Assembly: GCF_027853965.1 (NCBI RefSeq)
Contig: NZ_JAQGLB010000017.1
Span: 1-64,000, forward strand
Origin: Saccharopolyspora indica
GTDB lineage: Bacteria > Actinomycetota > Actinomycetes > Mycobacteriales > Pseudonocardiaceae
DNA: 64,000 nt
Direction of reading: 5' to 3'
Each line of letters starts with the position of its first letter. The first letter of the stretch is position 1. The translations under genes and the position numbers were made by a program. The notes beneath the pieces were generated by a model. The model made no database searches, was not told the DNA's origin, and saw nothing but the letters and a program-made list of their open reading frames with translations. This document shows, one piece after another, positions 17,594 to 25,221 of this stretch.

Positions 17594-18268
17594 GTGACCG
17601 CGCATCGACTGCGGACCATCGGAGTACGGACGCTCCAGGCGTCCGGGGCCTTGCTGGTCGCCGGGCTGATGGCCGGCTGCGGCCAGGCCGCACCGCCGAG
17701 CCAGGCGATCTCGGCGCCGCTGCCGCAGACCCGGCCCGAACCGCAGGCACCGGCCGCGGACCTGAACCCGCCCGCCGAGCAGCCCGAGCTCCCCGCCACC
17801 GAGAACTCCGCGGCCCCGCCGCCGGTGGCGCCGAAGCCGACGGTCGACGAGGTGACCCGCTGCCACACCTCGATGCTCACCGGCTCGCTGCAGAACCCGG
17901 ATGCCGGGGCCGGGCAGCGCTACGCCGAGCTGACGCTGACCAACAGCAGCGGCGAGACCTGCACCCTGTACGGCTACGGCGGGATGCAGCTGGTCGACGC
18001 GTCCGGCAGGCCGCTGCCGACCGAGGCGAAGCGCACCCCGAACCCCGGGCCGTCGATGATCACGCTGAGCCCCGGCGAGTCGGCCAGCGCCACGCTGCAC
18101 TGGACCGCCGTCCCGCACGAGGGCGAGCCGACCGACGGCCCGTGCGCGCCCACCGCGGCCAGCCTGCAGGTCATCCCGCCCGACGAGACCGACCCGCTCC
18201 CGGTCACCTGGAACGGCGGCCCGGTCTGCGGCTTCGGCGAGATCGACGGCACCGCCTACCACCAGTGA
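17594..18268 (+). CDS. Lipoprotein with DUF4232 domain
   Basis: The GTG at 17594 is preceded by GGAGG with 8-nt spacing; longer frames reading through from 17399 are unlikely. The 224-residue product has a lipoprotein signal ending in the lipobox LMAGC with Cys at residue 29. A Pro/Ala-rich linker to about residue 80 precedes the DUF4232 domain (CHTSML, LTNSSGETCTLYGYGGMQLVD, SASATLHW, VCGFGEIDG). DUF4232 is a beta-sandwich-like domain common in actinomycete lipoproteins of unknown role. Cysteines in the domain could form disulfides outside the cell. A hairpin terminator follows. Confidence 0.88.
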   Translation: MTAHRLRTIGVRTLQASGALLVAGLMAGCGQAAPPSQAISAPLPQTRPEPQAPAADLNPPAEQPELPATENSAAPPPVAPKPTVDEVTRCHTSMLTGSLQNPDAGAGQRYAELTLTNSSGETCTLYGYGGMQLVDASGRPLPTEAKRTPNPGPSMITLSPGESASATLHWTAVPHEGEPTDGPCAPTAASLQVIPPDETDPLPVTWNGGPVCGFGEIDGTAYHQ

Positions 18269-18276
18269 TCCCGGCC

Positions 18277-18306
18277 GCTGGGCGTGCTGCAACGCGCACG
18301 CCCAGC
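18277..18306 (+). terminator. Hairpin terminator after the DUF4232 lipoprotein
   Basis: A perfect 11-bp stem (GCTGGGCGTGC / GCACGCCCAGC) closes an 8-nt loop starting 8 bp after the stop codon. Confidence 0.7.
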
Positions 18307-18406
18307 ACCGCACCTGAAGGCCCTGACCTGGTGTTGTGCTCCGGAGGCGCGCTGGAACGCGGCGCGGCGCTTGGCTCGATCGGATGAGGTGTGCTGTGGT
18401 GGCACC

Positions 18407-19210
18407 ATGATCGAGTCAACGGATCGAGAGATCACCGGACGTCACGGCAACCTGGTGGTGCGCGAGTGGGCCGCGACCAACCCGGGCTGGATCGCGCTGA
18501 TCGCGCACGGCTACGGCGAGCACTCCGGCCGCTACCAGTGGGTCGCCGAGCAGCTGGTGGGCGCGCGAGCGCAGGTCTACGCGCCCGACCACCTCGGGCA
18601 CGGGCGTTCGGACGGCGAGCGGGTCCGCTTCACCGACGCCGAGTCGATCGTGGCCGATCTCGAGACGCTGCGGCAGCAGATCGCCGCCGAGCACCCCGGC
18701 CTCCCGATCGTCCTCATCGGACACTCGATGGGCGGGATGCTCGCCGCCCGCTACGCCCAGGAGCACCAGGAGCACCTGGCCGCGGTGGTGCTCTCCGCAC
18801 CGGTGCTGGGCACCTGGCACGTGCTCGACCTGCTGGAGCACGACGAGATCCCGGACACCCCGATCGATCCCGAGACGCTGTCCCGGGATCCGGAGGTCGG
18901 CGCGGCCTACCTGGCGGACCCGCTGGTCTGGCACGGCCCGTTCAAGCGCCCGACGCTGCGCGCGATCGACAGCTGCCTGCTGGCCATCAACGACGGGCCG
19001 GCGCTGGAGAGGCCGACGCTGTGGGTGCACGGCGAGGACGACGAGCTCGTGCCCGAGGCCGACACCAGGACCGGCATCGATCGCATCCGCGGCGACGAGT
19101 TCCACGAGCACATCTACCCCGGCGGCCGCCACGAGCTGTTCAACGAGACGAACAAGGACGAGGTCATGAGCGACGTCCTGACCTTCATCGGCCGCGAGCT
19201 GAACTCCTAG
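18407..19210 (+). CDS. Alpha/beta hydrolase, monoacylglycerol-lipase-like
   Basis: The 267-residue protein starts at ATG 18407. The HGYGEHSGRY motif near residue 34, DHLGHGRSDG near 61 and the nucleophile elbow GHSMGG with Ser108 match the monoglyceride lipase/lysophospholipase group (Hydrolase_4). The acid is probably in GEDDELVPEAD and the histidine in YPGGRHELFNE, both near the C-terminus. It has no signal peptide and should be cytosolic or membrane-peripheral, hydrolysing monoacylglycerols or similar esters. It stands alone on the plus strand. The family is secure, the substrate is inferred. Confidence 0.92.
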   Translation: MIESTDREITGRHGNLVVREWAATNPGWIALIAHGYGEHSGRYQWVAEQLVGARAQVYAPDHLGHGRSDGERVRFTDAESIVADLETLRQQIAAEHPGLPIVLIGHSMGGMLAARYAQEHQEHLAAVVLSAPVLGTWHVLDLLEHDEIPDTPIDPETLSRDPEVGAAYLADPLVWHGPFKRPTLRAIDSCLLAINDGPALERPTLWVHGEDDELVPEADTRTGIDRIRGDEFHEHIYPGGRHELFNETNKDEVMSDVLTFIGRELNS

Positions 19211-19678
19211 CAGATATCGATTCCAGGCTCGTTTTGCGTGGCGGTGCCGGTAGCGGCCCCCTGCGGGAGTTACAGCGCCCGCCTGGACTCCGGGTGCCCG
19301 GCCTGATGCATGACCAATGCACGGCGGCCGGGCCGTCCTCGCCGGGAGGAACCCCGGAGGGGTGGGCGGAGTGAACCCGCGGCGGTGCCAGCTGCGAGGG
19401 TGGGCTATGCGCCTGCGGCGCATGCGACACCTTCCGTGCTCCGAGCACGTTGCTCGTCGCGGCTGCGGTCCAAAGAATCAACCCCACAGCAACCAGCAAT
19501 CCACCCGTTCCGCTATTAACACTCAGGGGTCACATTCTCGATCATTACTCGTTCGGGTGAGGCGTGTCGCTTGCGCAGTTGCAGGTGGACCGTGCTGGGG
19601 GCAGCTTGATTGGTGCTGACTGGCGTCGGCAGGCGGGCGGACCTCCCGCCCGGTCGGGGTGGATCGAGTGAGGCAGCC
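19211..19678. other. Intergenic region holding repeat R3 copy 2
   Basis: No gene is supported between the lipase and the PRC-barrel gene. It carries the second copy of the R3 repeat (19379-19470) and a GC-rich stretch; the last 150 bp presumably include the promoter of the PRC-barrel gene. Confidence 0.5.
19379..19470 (+). repeat. Interspersed repeat R3, copy 2
   Basis: It matches the minus strand of 8663-8745 in two blocks (19379-19421 and 19448-19470). The first block includes TGCGAGGGTG and GCTATGCGCCTGCGGCGC, able to form a small GCGCC-TGC-GGCGC hairpin. It begins about 170 bp after the lipase stop. Confidence 0.7.
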
Positions 19679-20029
19679 ATGGACGTCGAGCGCGCTCAGG
19701 ACCTGATCGGCACACCGGTGTTCGACCGCAACGGCACGCGCGTCGGCCGGGTCGGCAACGTCTACGTGGACGACACGACGCAGCAACCGGAGTGGGTCAC
19801 CGTCCGGATCGGGCTGCTCGGGGTCAGGGAGACCTTCGTGCCGCTCACCGGCGCGTCCACCGAGGAGAACCGGCTCGACCTCGACGTGGACAAGGAGCGG
19901 GTGAAGAACGCACCGCGCGTCGAAGCCGAGAACGGCCACCTCTCCCCCGAGGAGGGGCGCGACCTCTACCACTACTACGGCGTGGACCAGGGCAGCACCG
20001 GCGAACCGACGCAGGACGAATCCCGTTGA
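19679..20029 (+). CDS. PRC-barrel domain protein
   Basis: This 116-residue protein starts at ATG 19679, preceded by GTGAGG. Residues about 5-75 match the PRC-barrel: AQDLIGTPVFDRNGTRVGRVGNVYVDD, then the strand pair PEWVTVRIGLLGVRETFVPL. The C-terminus is acidic and polar (LSPEEGRDLYHYYGVDQG). PRC-barrel proteins of this size are abundant in actinomycetes and often appear in stress regulons, but their ligands are mostly unknown. No operon partner is evident; the next gene begins more than 100 bp downstream. Confidence 0.9.
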   Translation: MDVERAQDLIGTPVFDRNGTRVGRVGNVYVDDTTQQPEWVTVRIGLLGVRETFVPLTGASTEENRLDLDVDKERVKNAPRVEAENGHLSPEEGRDLYHYYGVDQGSTGEPTQDESR

Positions 20030-20164
20030 TCCGCAGCGCGTTTCGCCGACGCGGCGGCGCACCGGCGAAGCCCGCGACACGCCCCGGTATGACGCCGGAC
20101 ACAGCTGCTCCGAACTGATCTGCGCTCGCCCTACCGATCACCGGTGCGGGATGATTCCCCGGCG

Positions 20165-20980
20165 ATGAAGAACAACAACGAGCTCGAGCTGCTGATCACC
20201 GTGGTCGTCGGGGCCGACGACGAGCGTTCCGCGCGCGCCGCCTGCCGCGACCTGGTGCAGACCGTCGGCGGCCGGGTGGTGGCCTCCGGCGACTGCTCCG
20301 ACGAGGAGCCGGGCTGCTGGTCGGTCACCATCAGCAGGGACAGCGCGGAGACCGGGCAGCACGTGGCCGGGCTCTCCCGCGCGGTGCGCAACTTCCTGCG
20401 CGAGCTGGGCCCCGACTACGCCCGCCACCGGGTGGCCTGCGAACCGCCGACGGCGTGGACCGTGGTCGACCACCCCGAGCTGGTCGGCGCGCTCGTCCGC
20501 GGCGGGGAGCGGCTGCTGGTCGAGGCCTGGGCGGGCGGTTCGCTGCTGTTCGGGCGCGCCGAGGCCGCCGATCCCGACGAGCCGCCCGCACCGGCTCCGC
20601 CGGTGGTGGACGCGCTGGACGAGCAGGGCCGGGTGCGGCCGCGGCTGGAGCTGGTGGTCGACGTGGTCACCGACCGCCGCGCGGGCGCGGAGTGGCCCGC
20701 GCGCGCCGTGGCCAGCCGCCTGTCGCGCACCACCGAGATCGTCGAGTACTCCGTCGAGCCACCGGTGGTGCGGGTTTCGCTGGACCTCGGCCCGGCGGTG
20801 GGCGAACCGGCGGAGATCGTCCTCGGCGCGACCTCGGCGCTCGGCGGCAGCGGCTGGTCCCGCGTGTCGACCGACGGCGCGGATGCGAGCGCGCGGTGGT
20901 CGGCAGCGCCGATGCCCCCGTCCGGCGTCGCCGCGATCGAGGTCACCGCACGATCCACAGTGGACACGAACCGCGGCTGA
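20165..20980 (+). CDS. Conserved hypothetical protein, possibly two repeated domains
   Basis: I do not recognise a family. From ATG 20165 the product is 271 residues; an in-frame GTG at 20144 is an alternative, and neither has a clear ribosome binding site. The first part (about 1-100) and the later part (about 160-270) could be related alpha/beta modules: ELELLITVVVGADDERSARAACRDL versus RLELVVDVVTDRRAGAEWPARAV, each followed by a sentence-like strand and VSL/VTI segments. An acidic, Pro-rich linker (PDEPPAPAPP) joins them. No signal peptide or membrane segment is present. It lies upstream of the small-helical/FtsK locus on the same strand, separated by about 400 bp. Confidence 0.7.
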   Translation: MKNNNELELLITVVVGADDERSARAACRDLVQTVGGRVVASGDCSDEEPGCWSVTISRDSAETGQHVAGLSRAVRNFLRELGPDYARHRVACEPPTAWTVVDHPELVGALVRGGERLLVEAWAGGSLLFGRAEAADPDEPPAPAPPVVDALDEQGRVRPRLELVVDVVTDRRAGAEWPARAVASRLSRTTEIVEYSVEPPVVRVSLDLGPAVGEPAEIVLGATSALGGSGWSRVSTDGADASARWSAAPMPPSGVAAIEVTARSTVDTNRG

Positions 20981-21378
20981 CCCGGCACCTCCGGCGCGCG
21001 CCCGGGGCGCGTGCTCCGGGCGCAGCAGTTCCACCTCGTCCGGCAGCGCGATCAGCGATCGCACCGAGGTTCACCGGACCGCCGGAATCGTTTCCGGCAC
21101 ACGTCGGAATCGTCGGCGTGTCGTCGCCGGACACGCCGACGGCTGTGGACAACTCCCGCGATTTCAATGGAAATTGGACATCTGATTTCCATTGAAATCG
21201 CGTGGAACGCGGAAGACTCTCGACTTTTATCGCCCTGCCGAGTGGTCGACCGCGCCGGTGATCACTCTCCGCGATCGGACGGTGATCAACTGCATGGCCC
21301 TGCCTGCGCCGTCCGCCGAGCAGGCAGCTAACTTGTGGACCGTTACAGCACCGCCCCACCTCGGAGGACCGGACCCAC
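20981..21378. other. Intergenic region upstream of the small-helical/FtsK locus
   Basis: No gene was seen in about 400 bp. It contains the perfect inverted repeat at 21157-21202 and, after it, presumably the promoter of the gene starting at 21379. Overall it is less GC-rich than the flanking genes. Confidence 0.5.
21157..21202. repeat. Perfect 18-bp inverted repeat with 10-nt loop
   Basis: The arms (CGCGATTTCAATGGAAAT and its exact complement) are separated by TGGACATCTG. The arms are AT-rich in a high-GC genome, and the repeat lies 177 bp before the first small helical gene. It could be an operator, a terminator for the preceding gene (no T run follows), or an interspersed repeat. Confidence 0.85.
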
Positions 21379-21639
21379 ATGGCAGGCGTGGAAGAAGTTC
21401 GCGCAGGCATTTCGCTGGCCAACCAGAAGATGCAGGAGGGCGTCGGCGCCCTGCAACAGGCGAACGACCTGCTGGAAGAGGCCCAATCCGCGCTCGTGAA
21501 CGCCACCCAGGGCAGCGCGCAGGAGGACATGCAGCACGCGCACGGCATGCTCGCCGAGGTGGTGCAGACGCTCATCGGCGCGCAGAACTCGATCCAGGCC
21601 ACCATGTCCTCCGCCGAGGCCTACGCGGGCCGGCTGTAG
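21379..21639 (+). CDS. Small all-helical protein, ESAT-6/WXG100-sized
   Basis: This 86-residue protein is predicted to be a helical hairpin. Helix 1 spans about residues 5-44 (VEEVRAGISLANQKMQEG, then NDLLEEAQSALVN), there is a turn at TQGSAQED, and helix 2 spans about 50-82 with heptad-like spacing. It lacks tryptophan and the WXG motif, so it is not a canonical WXG100 protein. It has no signal peptide. It is followed after 4 bp by a second helical gene and then by an FtsK-type ATPase. I do not recognise a named family. A structural or substrate role for the ATPase locus is inferred from context. Confidence 0.85.
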   Translation: MAGVEEVRAGISLANQKMQEGVGALQQANDLLEEAQSALVNATQGSAQEDMQHAHGMLAEVVQTLIGAQNSIQATMSSAEAYAGRL

Positions 21640-21643
21640 CACC

Positions 21644-21895
21644 GTGTCCGCGCTCGAAGAGCTCGCGCAGGCGCTGGGCGTCGTCGAACAGCACCTCACG
21701 GATGCCGGTGCGCTGCTGGGCACCACCCGGAAGTCGTTGGGCGAGGCGGAGCGGGCGCTGGTCAAGCTCGATCCGGAGCACCCGGAGACCGTGGTGCCGC
21801 CGAACCTGCACCGCGCGGACGACCAGGTCGAGCGGGCCCAGGAGATGATCGAGCACATCCTGGGCGCGCTGAGCGATTTCGTCGCCCGGCTGTAG
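21644..21895 (+). CDS. Second small helical protein
   Basis: This 83-residue protein starts with GTG at 21644, 4 bp after the stop of the preceding gene. It is largely helical: ALEELAQALGVVEQHLTDAGALLG, then SLGEAERALVKL. A Pro-containing loop (DPEHPETVVPPNLH) precedes a final helix QVERAQEMIEHILGALSDFVARL. Like its neighbour it lacks WXG and any signal peptide. The two proteins end similarly (YAGRL and FVARL), which suggests common ancestry or heterodimer formation. Function is unknown; linkage to the ATPase gene is the main clue. Confidence 0.83.
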   Translation: MSALEELAQALGVVEQHLTDAGALLGTTRKSLGEAERALVKLDPEHPETVVPPNLHRADDQVERAQEMIEHILGALSDFVARL

Positions 21896-21983
21896 GTCAC
21901 CGGCCCGGTGAATCGACGCGCGCCGGGTCCTCTGCCGGGTGGTACTTTGATCACGGTCAGTAACTCTGCTTCCGAGGTGGGGT

Positions 21984-24779
21984 GTGGGTAAACGCAACGA
22001 TCGGCGGGATCGCGTCCGAGCCGCGGTCCGGCGCCTGCGATCCAGCGTCGCCACCGCGCTCGGTGCCGCCGAGAACGAGCACGCCAGGGTCATCGCCGAA
22101 TGCGCGCAGCAGGAGTTCGCGCTGCGCATCGCGCAGGCCGGCACCGCGACGGCGGAACGCGACCCGCAGGAGATCGGCGACCCCGCCGACGTCGCGTTCC
22201 AGGCGGCCATGCGGGAGGCGCTGGCCGATCGCGCTGAGATCTACGCGGAGTGGACCACCGAAGGGCCCGGTCAGCTGGCGCAGCTGATGGCCGAGGCGGC
22301 GCCGGGATCGGCCGGGCTGCCCTGGCCGGAGTGGCTCGGTCAGGTCGGTGCGCGGGAGTCCGCCGCTCCGCCGCCCGAGCTGTGGCGCATCGGCACCGCC
22401 GTCGTGCCGGATTCGCCGGACCGCAAGCCCTTCCCCGCCGCCGTCCCACTGCTCGACGAAGCGCACCTGCGGATCACCACCGACGGCAACGCTGATTCGG
22501 CCGAAGCGCTGGTGCAGGACCTGCTGCTGCGGCTGCTCAGCCACTTCCAGCCGGGCGCGGTGCGCCTCCACGTCTGGGACGTCGCGCAGCTGACCGGCAC
22601 GCTGCCCGGTCTGTACCCGCTGACCCGCGCCGGGCTGCTCACCGCGCACGATCCGACGCGGCTGGACGAGATGCTGGACGCGCTGTCCGACCACATCCGG
22701 CGGATCCACACCAGCGCGCTGCTCGGCGGGCACACCTCGTTGCGGGCGCTGGCCGAGGAGAAGGGCCACCGCTCCGAGCCCTGGCGCATCGGCGTGCTGT
22801 TCGGCAACGGCGAGCCGCTGCGCGAGGAACAGCAGCAGCAGTTGCAGCGGATCGCCCGCAGCGGGCCCGCCTGCGGCATCCACCTGATCGTCGTGGACAT
22901 GTCCCTGTCGGTGAGCAGCGCGATCGAATCGGTCCGCCTGATCGGCGAGGACCGCGCGCGCACCAGCACCACCGGCCCGGAAGCCGTGGTGACGCTGGAC
23001 GAATCGCCTTCGCGCAACGAGGTGACCAAGGCCTGCACGACGATCGGTGAGGCGTTCCTGGCCCGCCGCGCGCGGGTGCGCACCTTCGAGGACCTGGTGC
23101 CCGAGCAGTACTGGGCGCACAGCTCGAAGACCGGGTTGCAGGCGCCGGTCGGCTTCAACGAGGGCGAGCCGGTGTGGATCACGCTCGGCGACAGCAGCCC
23201 GCACACCCTGATCGGCGGGCCGAGCGGTTCGGGCAAGACGAACTTCCTGTTCGGCATGCTCGGCGGGCTCGCCGCCCGGTACTCGCCCGACGAGCTGGAG
23301 CTGTACCTGCTGGACTTCAAGGAGGGCGTGTCCTTCGCCCAGTTCACCCCGGGCAAGCGGGATCCGAGCTGGCTGCCGCACGCGCAGCTGGTCGGGGTGA
23401 ACGTCAACACCGACCGCGAGTTCGGCTTGGCGCTGCTGCGGTTCCTGGCCGATGAGATGCGGCGGCGCGCGGAGGCGGCGAAGGAGCACGAGGTCACCAA
23501 GCTCGAAGAGCTGCGCACCGAGAATCCCGGCGGCCGGTGGCCGCGGATCGTCGCGGTGATCGACGAGTTCCAGTACCTGTTCGCCGACCGCGACAACGTC
23601 ACCGCGCAGGCCACCGCGCTGCTGGAGGACGTGGCGCGGCGCGGCCGCTCGCAGGGCATCCACCTCGTGCTGGCCAGCCAGGACGTGTCCGGCATCGAGG
23701 CGTTCTGGGGCAAGCCGGCGATCTTCGAGCAGTTCATCCTGCGGATCGCGCTGCCCAAGGCGCGCCGGGTGCTGGGCGAGCAGAACCAGGCCGCGATGGA
23801 GCTGCCGCGCTGGCACGCGGTGGTCAACCACGAGTCCGGCGTCAAGCACGGCAACGAGATCGCCCGCGTCCCGGACGCCACCGCGCGCAACACCTTCGAC
23901 GCGCTGCAACTGGAGCTGTGGAAGCAGCTGGACGAATCCGCCGCGCCACCGCGCCTGTTCGACGGCTCGAACCTGCCGGTGCTGTCCACTTTGGACGACT
24001 ACCGGCAGCTCTCCACCTCGGTGTCCACGCCGAAGGCCCTGCTCGGGCAGATCATCGACGTGGACGGAACGGCCGCCGCGGTGCGCCTGACCCGGTCGCC
24101 GGGCCGCAACATCGCGGTGATCGGCTCGGTCCGGGTGGACGCGGTGAGCGTGCTGGGCGCGGCGGCGCTCTCGCTGGCACGTCAGCACCGCCGGGGCGGG
24201 ATCAGGTTCACCGTGGCCAGCCTGCTCGACGACGTCGACGACGACGCGCGGCACATCGTCGACCAGCTGCGCGAGAAGCACGAGGTCGAGCTGGTCGGCC
24301 TGGACGACATCGAGCAGACGCTGACCGAGGTGGCGGCCTCGATCGACGGCCGGACCGGCGCGGACATCCCGCACTGCGTGCTGCTCTACGCCGCCGACGC
24401 GGCGCAGACGACCTTGGAGCGCAAGGACCCGACCACCCGCGTCAGCGGCGTCGACCACCTGCGGAAGATCCTCAAGCAGGGCCCGGAATCGCGGGTGCAC
24501 GTGATCGGCTGGTGGCGCAGCGTGCAGCGGGTGAAGAACACCCTCGGCATGGGCCCGGTGGACGACATCGGCGCGTGGGTCGCCTTCGACGTGCACGGCC
24601 AGGAGCTGGCCACCTTCGCCGCCGGGCAGATCGTCAGCTGGTCGCCGCGCGCCCGGCGCGGCCTGTTCTTCGACCGCGCCGTGCACTCCCGGCCCGAGGT
24701 GATCCTGCCGTTCGACCTCGGAGAACCGCAGCCGCAGGCCACCGAGCAGACCGGAGCCCTGGAGGAAGCTGGTGACTGA
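21984..24779 (+). CDS. FtsK/SpoIIIE-type ATPase with three tandem modules, one intact
   Basis: The GTG at 21984 has GAGGTGGG before it; the product has 931 residues. The N-terminus is basic and helical with no membrane segment. A first alpha/beta module (about 150-330) has LRLLSHFQPGAVRLHVWDVAQL but no Walker A. The central module has Walker A GPSGSGKT (412-419), Walker B IVAVIDE (to about 528) and LASQD near 567, matching FtsK/SpoIIIE. A third module (about 700-900) begins GRNIAVIGSVRVDA, where the P-loop glycines and lysine are missing. This layout resembles type VII EccC, but without its membrane anchors. It overlaps the next gene by 8 bp. Confidence 0.88.
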   Translation: MGKRNDRRDRVRAAVRRLRSSVATALGAAENEHARVIAECAQQEFALRIAQAGTATAERDPQEIGDPADVAFQAAMREALADRAEIYAEWTTEGPGQLAQLMAEAAPGSAGLPWPEWLGQVGARESAAPPPELWRIGTAVVPDSPDRKPFPAAVPLLDEAHLRITTDGNADSAEALVQDLLLRLLSHFQPGAVRLHVWDVAQLTGTLPGLYPLTRAGLLTAHDPTRLDEMLDALSDHIRRIHTSALLGGHTSLRALAEEKGHRSEPWRIGVLFGNGEPLREEQQQQLQRIARSGPACGIHLIVVDMSLSVSSAIESVRLIGEDRARTSTTGPEAVVTLDESPSRNEVTKACTTIGEAFLARRARVRTFEDLVPEQYWAHSSKTGLQAPVGFNEGEPVWITLGDSSPHTLIGGPSGSGKTNFLFGMLGGLAARYSPDELELYLLDFKEGVSFAQFTPGKRDPSWLPHAQLVGVNVNTDREFGLALLRFLADEMRRRAEAAKEHEVTKLEELRTENPGGRWPRIVAVIDEFQYLFADRDNVTAQATALLEDVARRGRSQGIHLVLASQDVSGIEAFWGKPAIFEQFILRIALPKARRVLGEQNQAAMELPRWHAVVNHESGVKHGNEIARVPDATARNTFDALQLELWKQLDESAAPPRLFDGSNLPVLSTLDDYRQLSTSVSTPKALLGQIIDVDGTAAAVRLTRSPGRNIAVIGSVRVDAVSVLGAAALSLARQHRRGGIRFTVASLLDDVDDDARHIVDQLREKHEVELVGLDDIEQTLTEVAASIDGRTGADIPHCVLLYAADAAQTTLERKDPTTRVSGVDHLRKILKQGPESRVHVIGWWRSVQRVKNTLGMGPVDDIGAWVAFDVHGQELATFAAGQIVSWSPRARRGLFFDRAVHSRPEVILPFDLGEPQPQATEQTGALEEAGD

Positions 24780-25221
24780 GCAGGTTCCGGCGTCGGTCCG
24801 GTACAAGGAGCTGACCGCGCTGGCGACCACCGCCGCGCAAAAGCTGCGCAAGCACGAGAAGGCGCGGGCCGCCGGGCTCAGCGACGAGGTCGCCGCAGGT
24901 CAGCAGCGCAAGGACGCAGCGGCGAAGGAACTCGAGACCTTCGCCGCGGAGGTGAAGACGCGGTGGCGGATCGCGGTCCGGCTGGTGTGGCACGAGAAGT
25001 GGCTCAAGGGTCCCGATATGGACGCCTTCCCCGAACCCGACCACTCGGCACCGCGCGTGACTCCGGAGAAGTCGATCAACAGGATCCAGGCTGCGCACCT
25101 GGAACTCCGCGAGGCCGTGCAGAAGCTCCACTTCGGCCTGCTCCGCCGCAAGAAGCCTCCGAAGGACTTCCCACCACCGCCCGACCACACCGCCGATTCA
25201 CCCGCCGAACCACCTGCGTAG
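24772..25221 (+). CDS. Coiled-coil protein coupled to the FtsK-type ATPase
   Basis: This 149-residue protein starts with GTG at 24772 inside the end of the ATPase gene and has GGAGGAAGCT before it, so co-translation is very likely. The first 65 residues are helical and strongly charged (RYKELTALATTAAQKLRKHEKARAAG, then QRKDAAAKELETFAAEVKTRW). A Trp-containing segment WHEKWLKGPDMDAF follows. A second helix leads to a basic, Pro-rich tail (LLRRKKPPKDFPPPPD). No known domain is recognised. It may be an adaptor or nucleic-acid-binding partner of the ATPase. Its 3' end overlaps the convergent monooxygenase gene by 24 bp. Confidence 0.82.
   Translation: MTEQVPASVRYKELTALATTAAQKLRKHEKARAAGLSDEVAAGQQRKDAAAKELETFAAEVKTRWRIAVRLVWHEKWLKGPDMDAFPEPDHSAPRVTPEKSINRIQAAHLELREAVQKLHFGLLRRKKPPKDFPPPPDHTADSPAEPPA

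Noticed and set aside
21379..24779. Canonical ESX/type VII secretion system
   Set aside because: No WXG motif, EccB, EccD, EccE, mycosin or membrane anchor on the ATPase is present; only the overall resemblance was kept as a finding.
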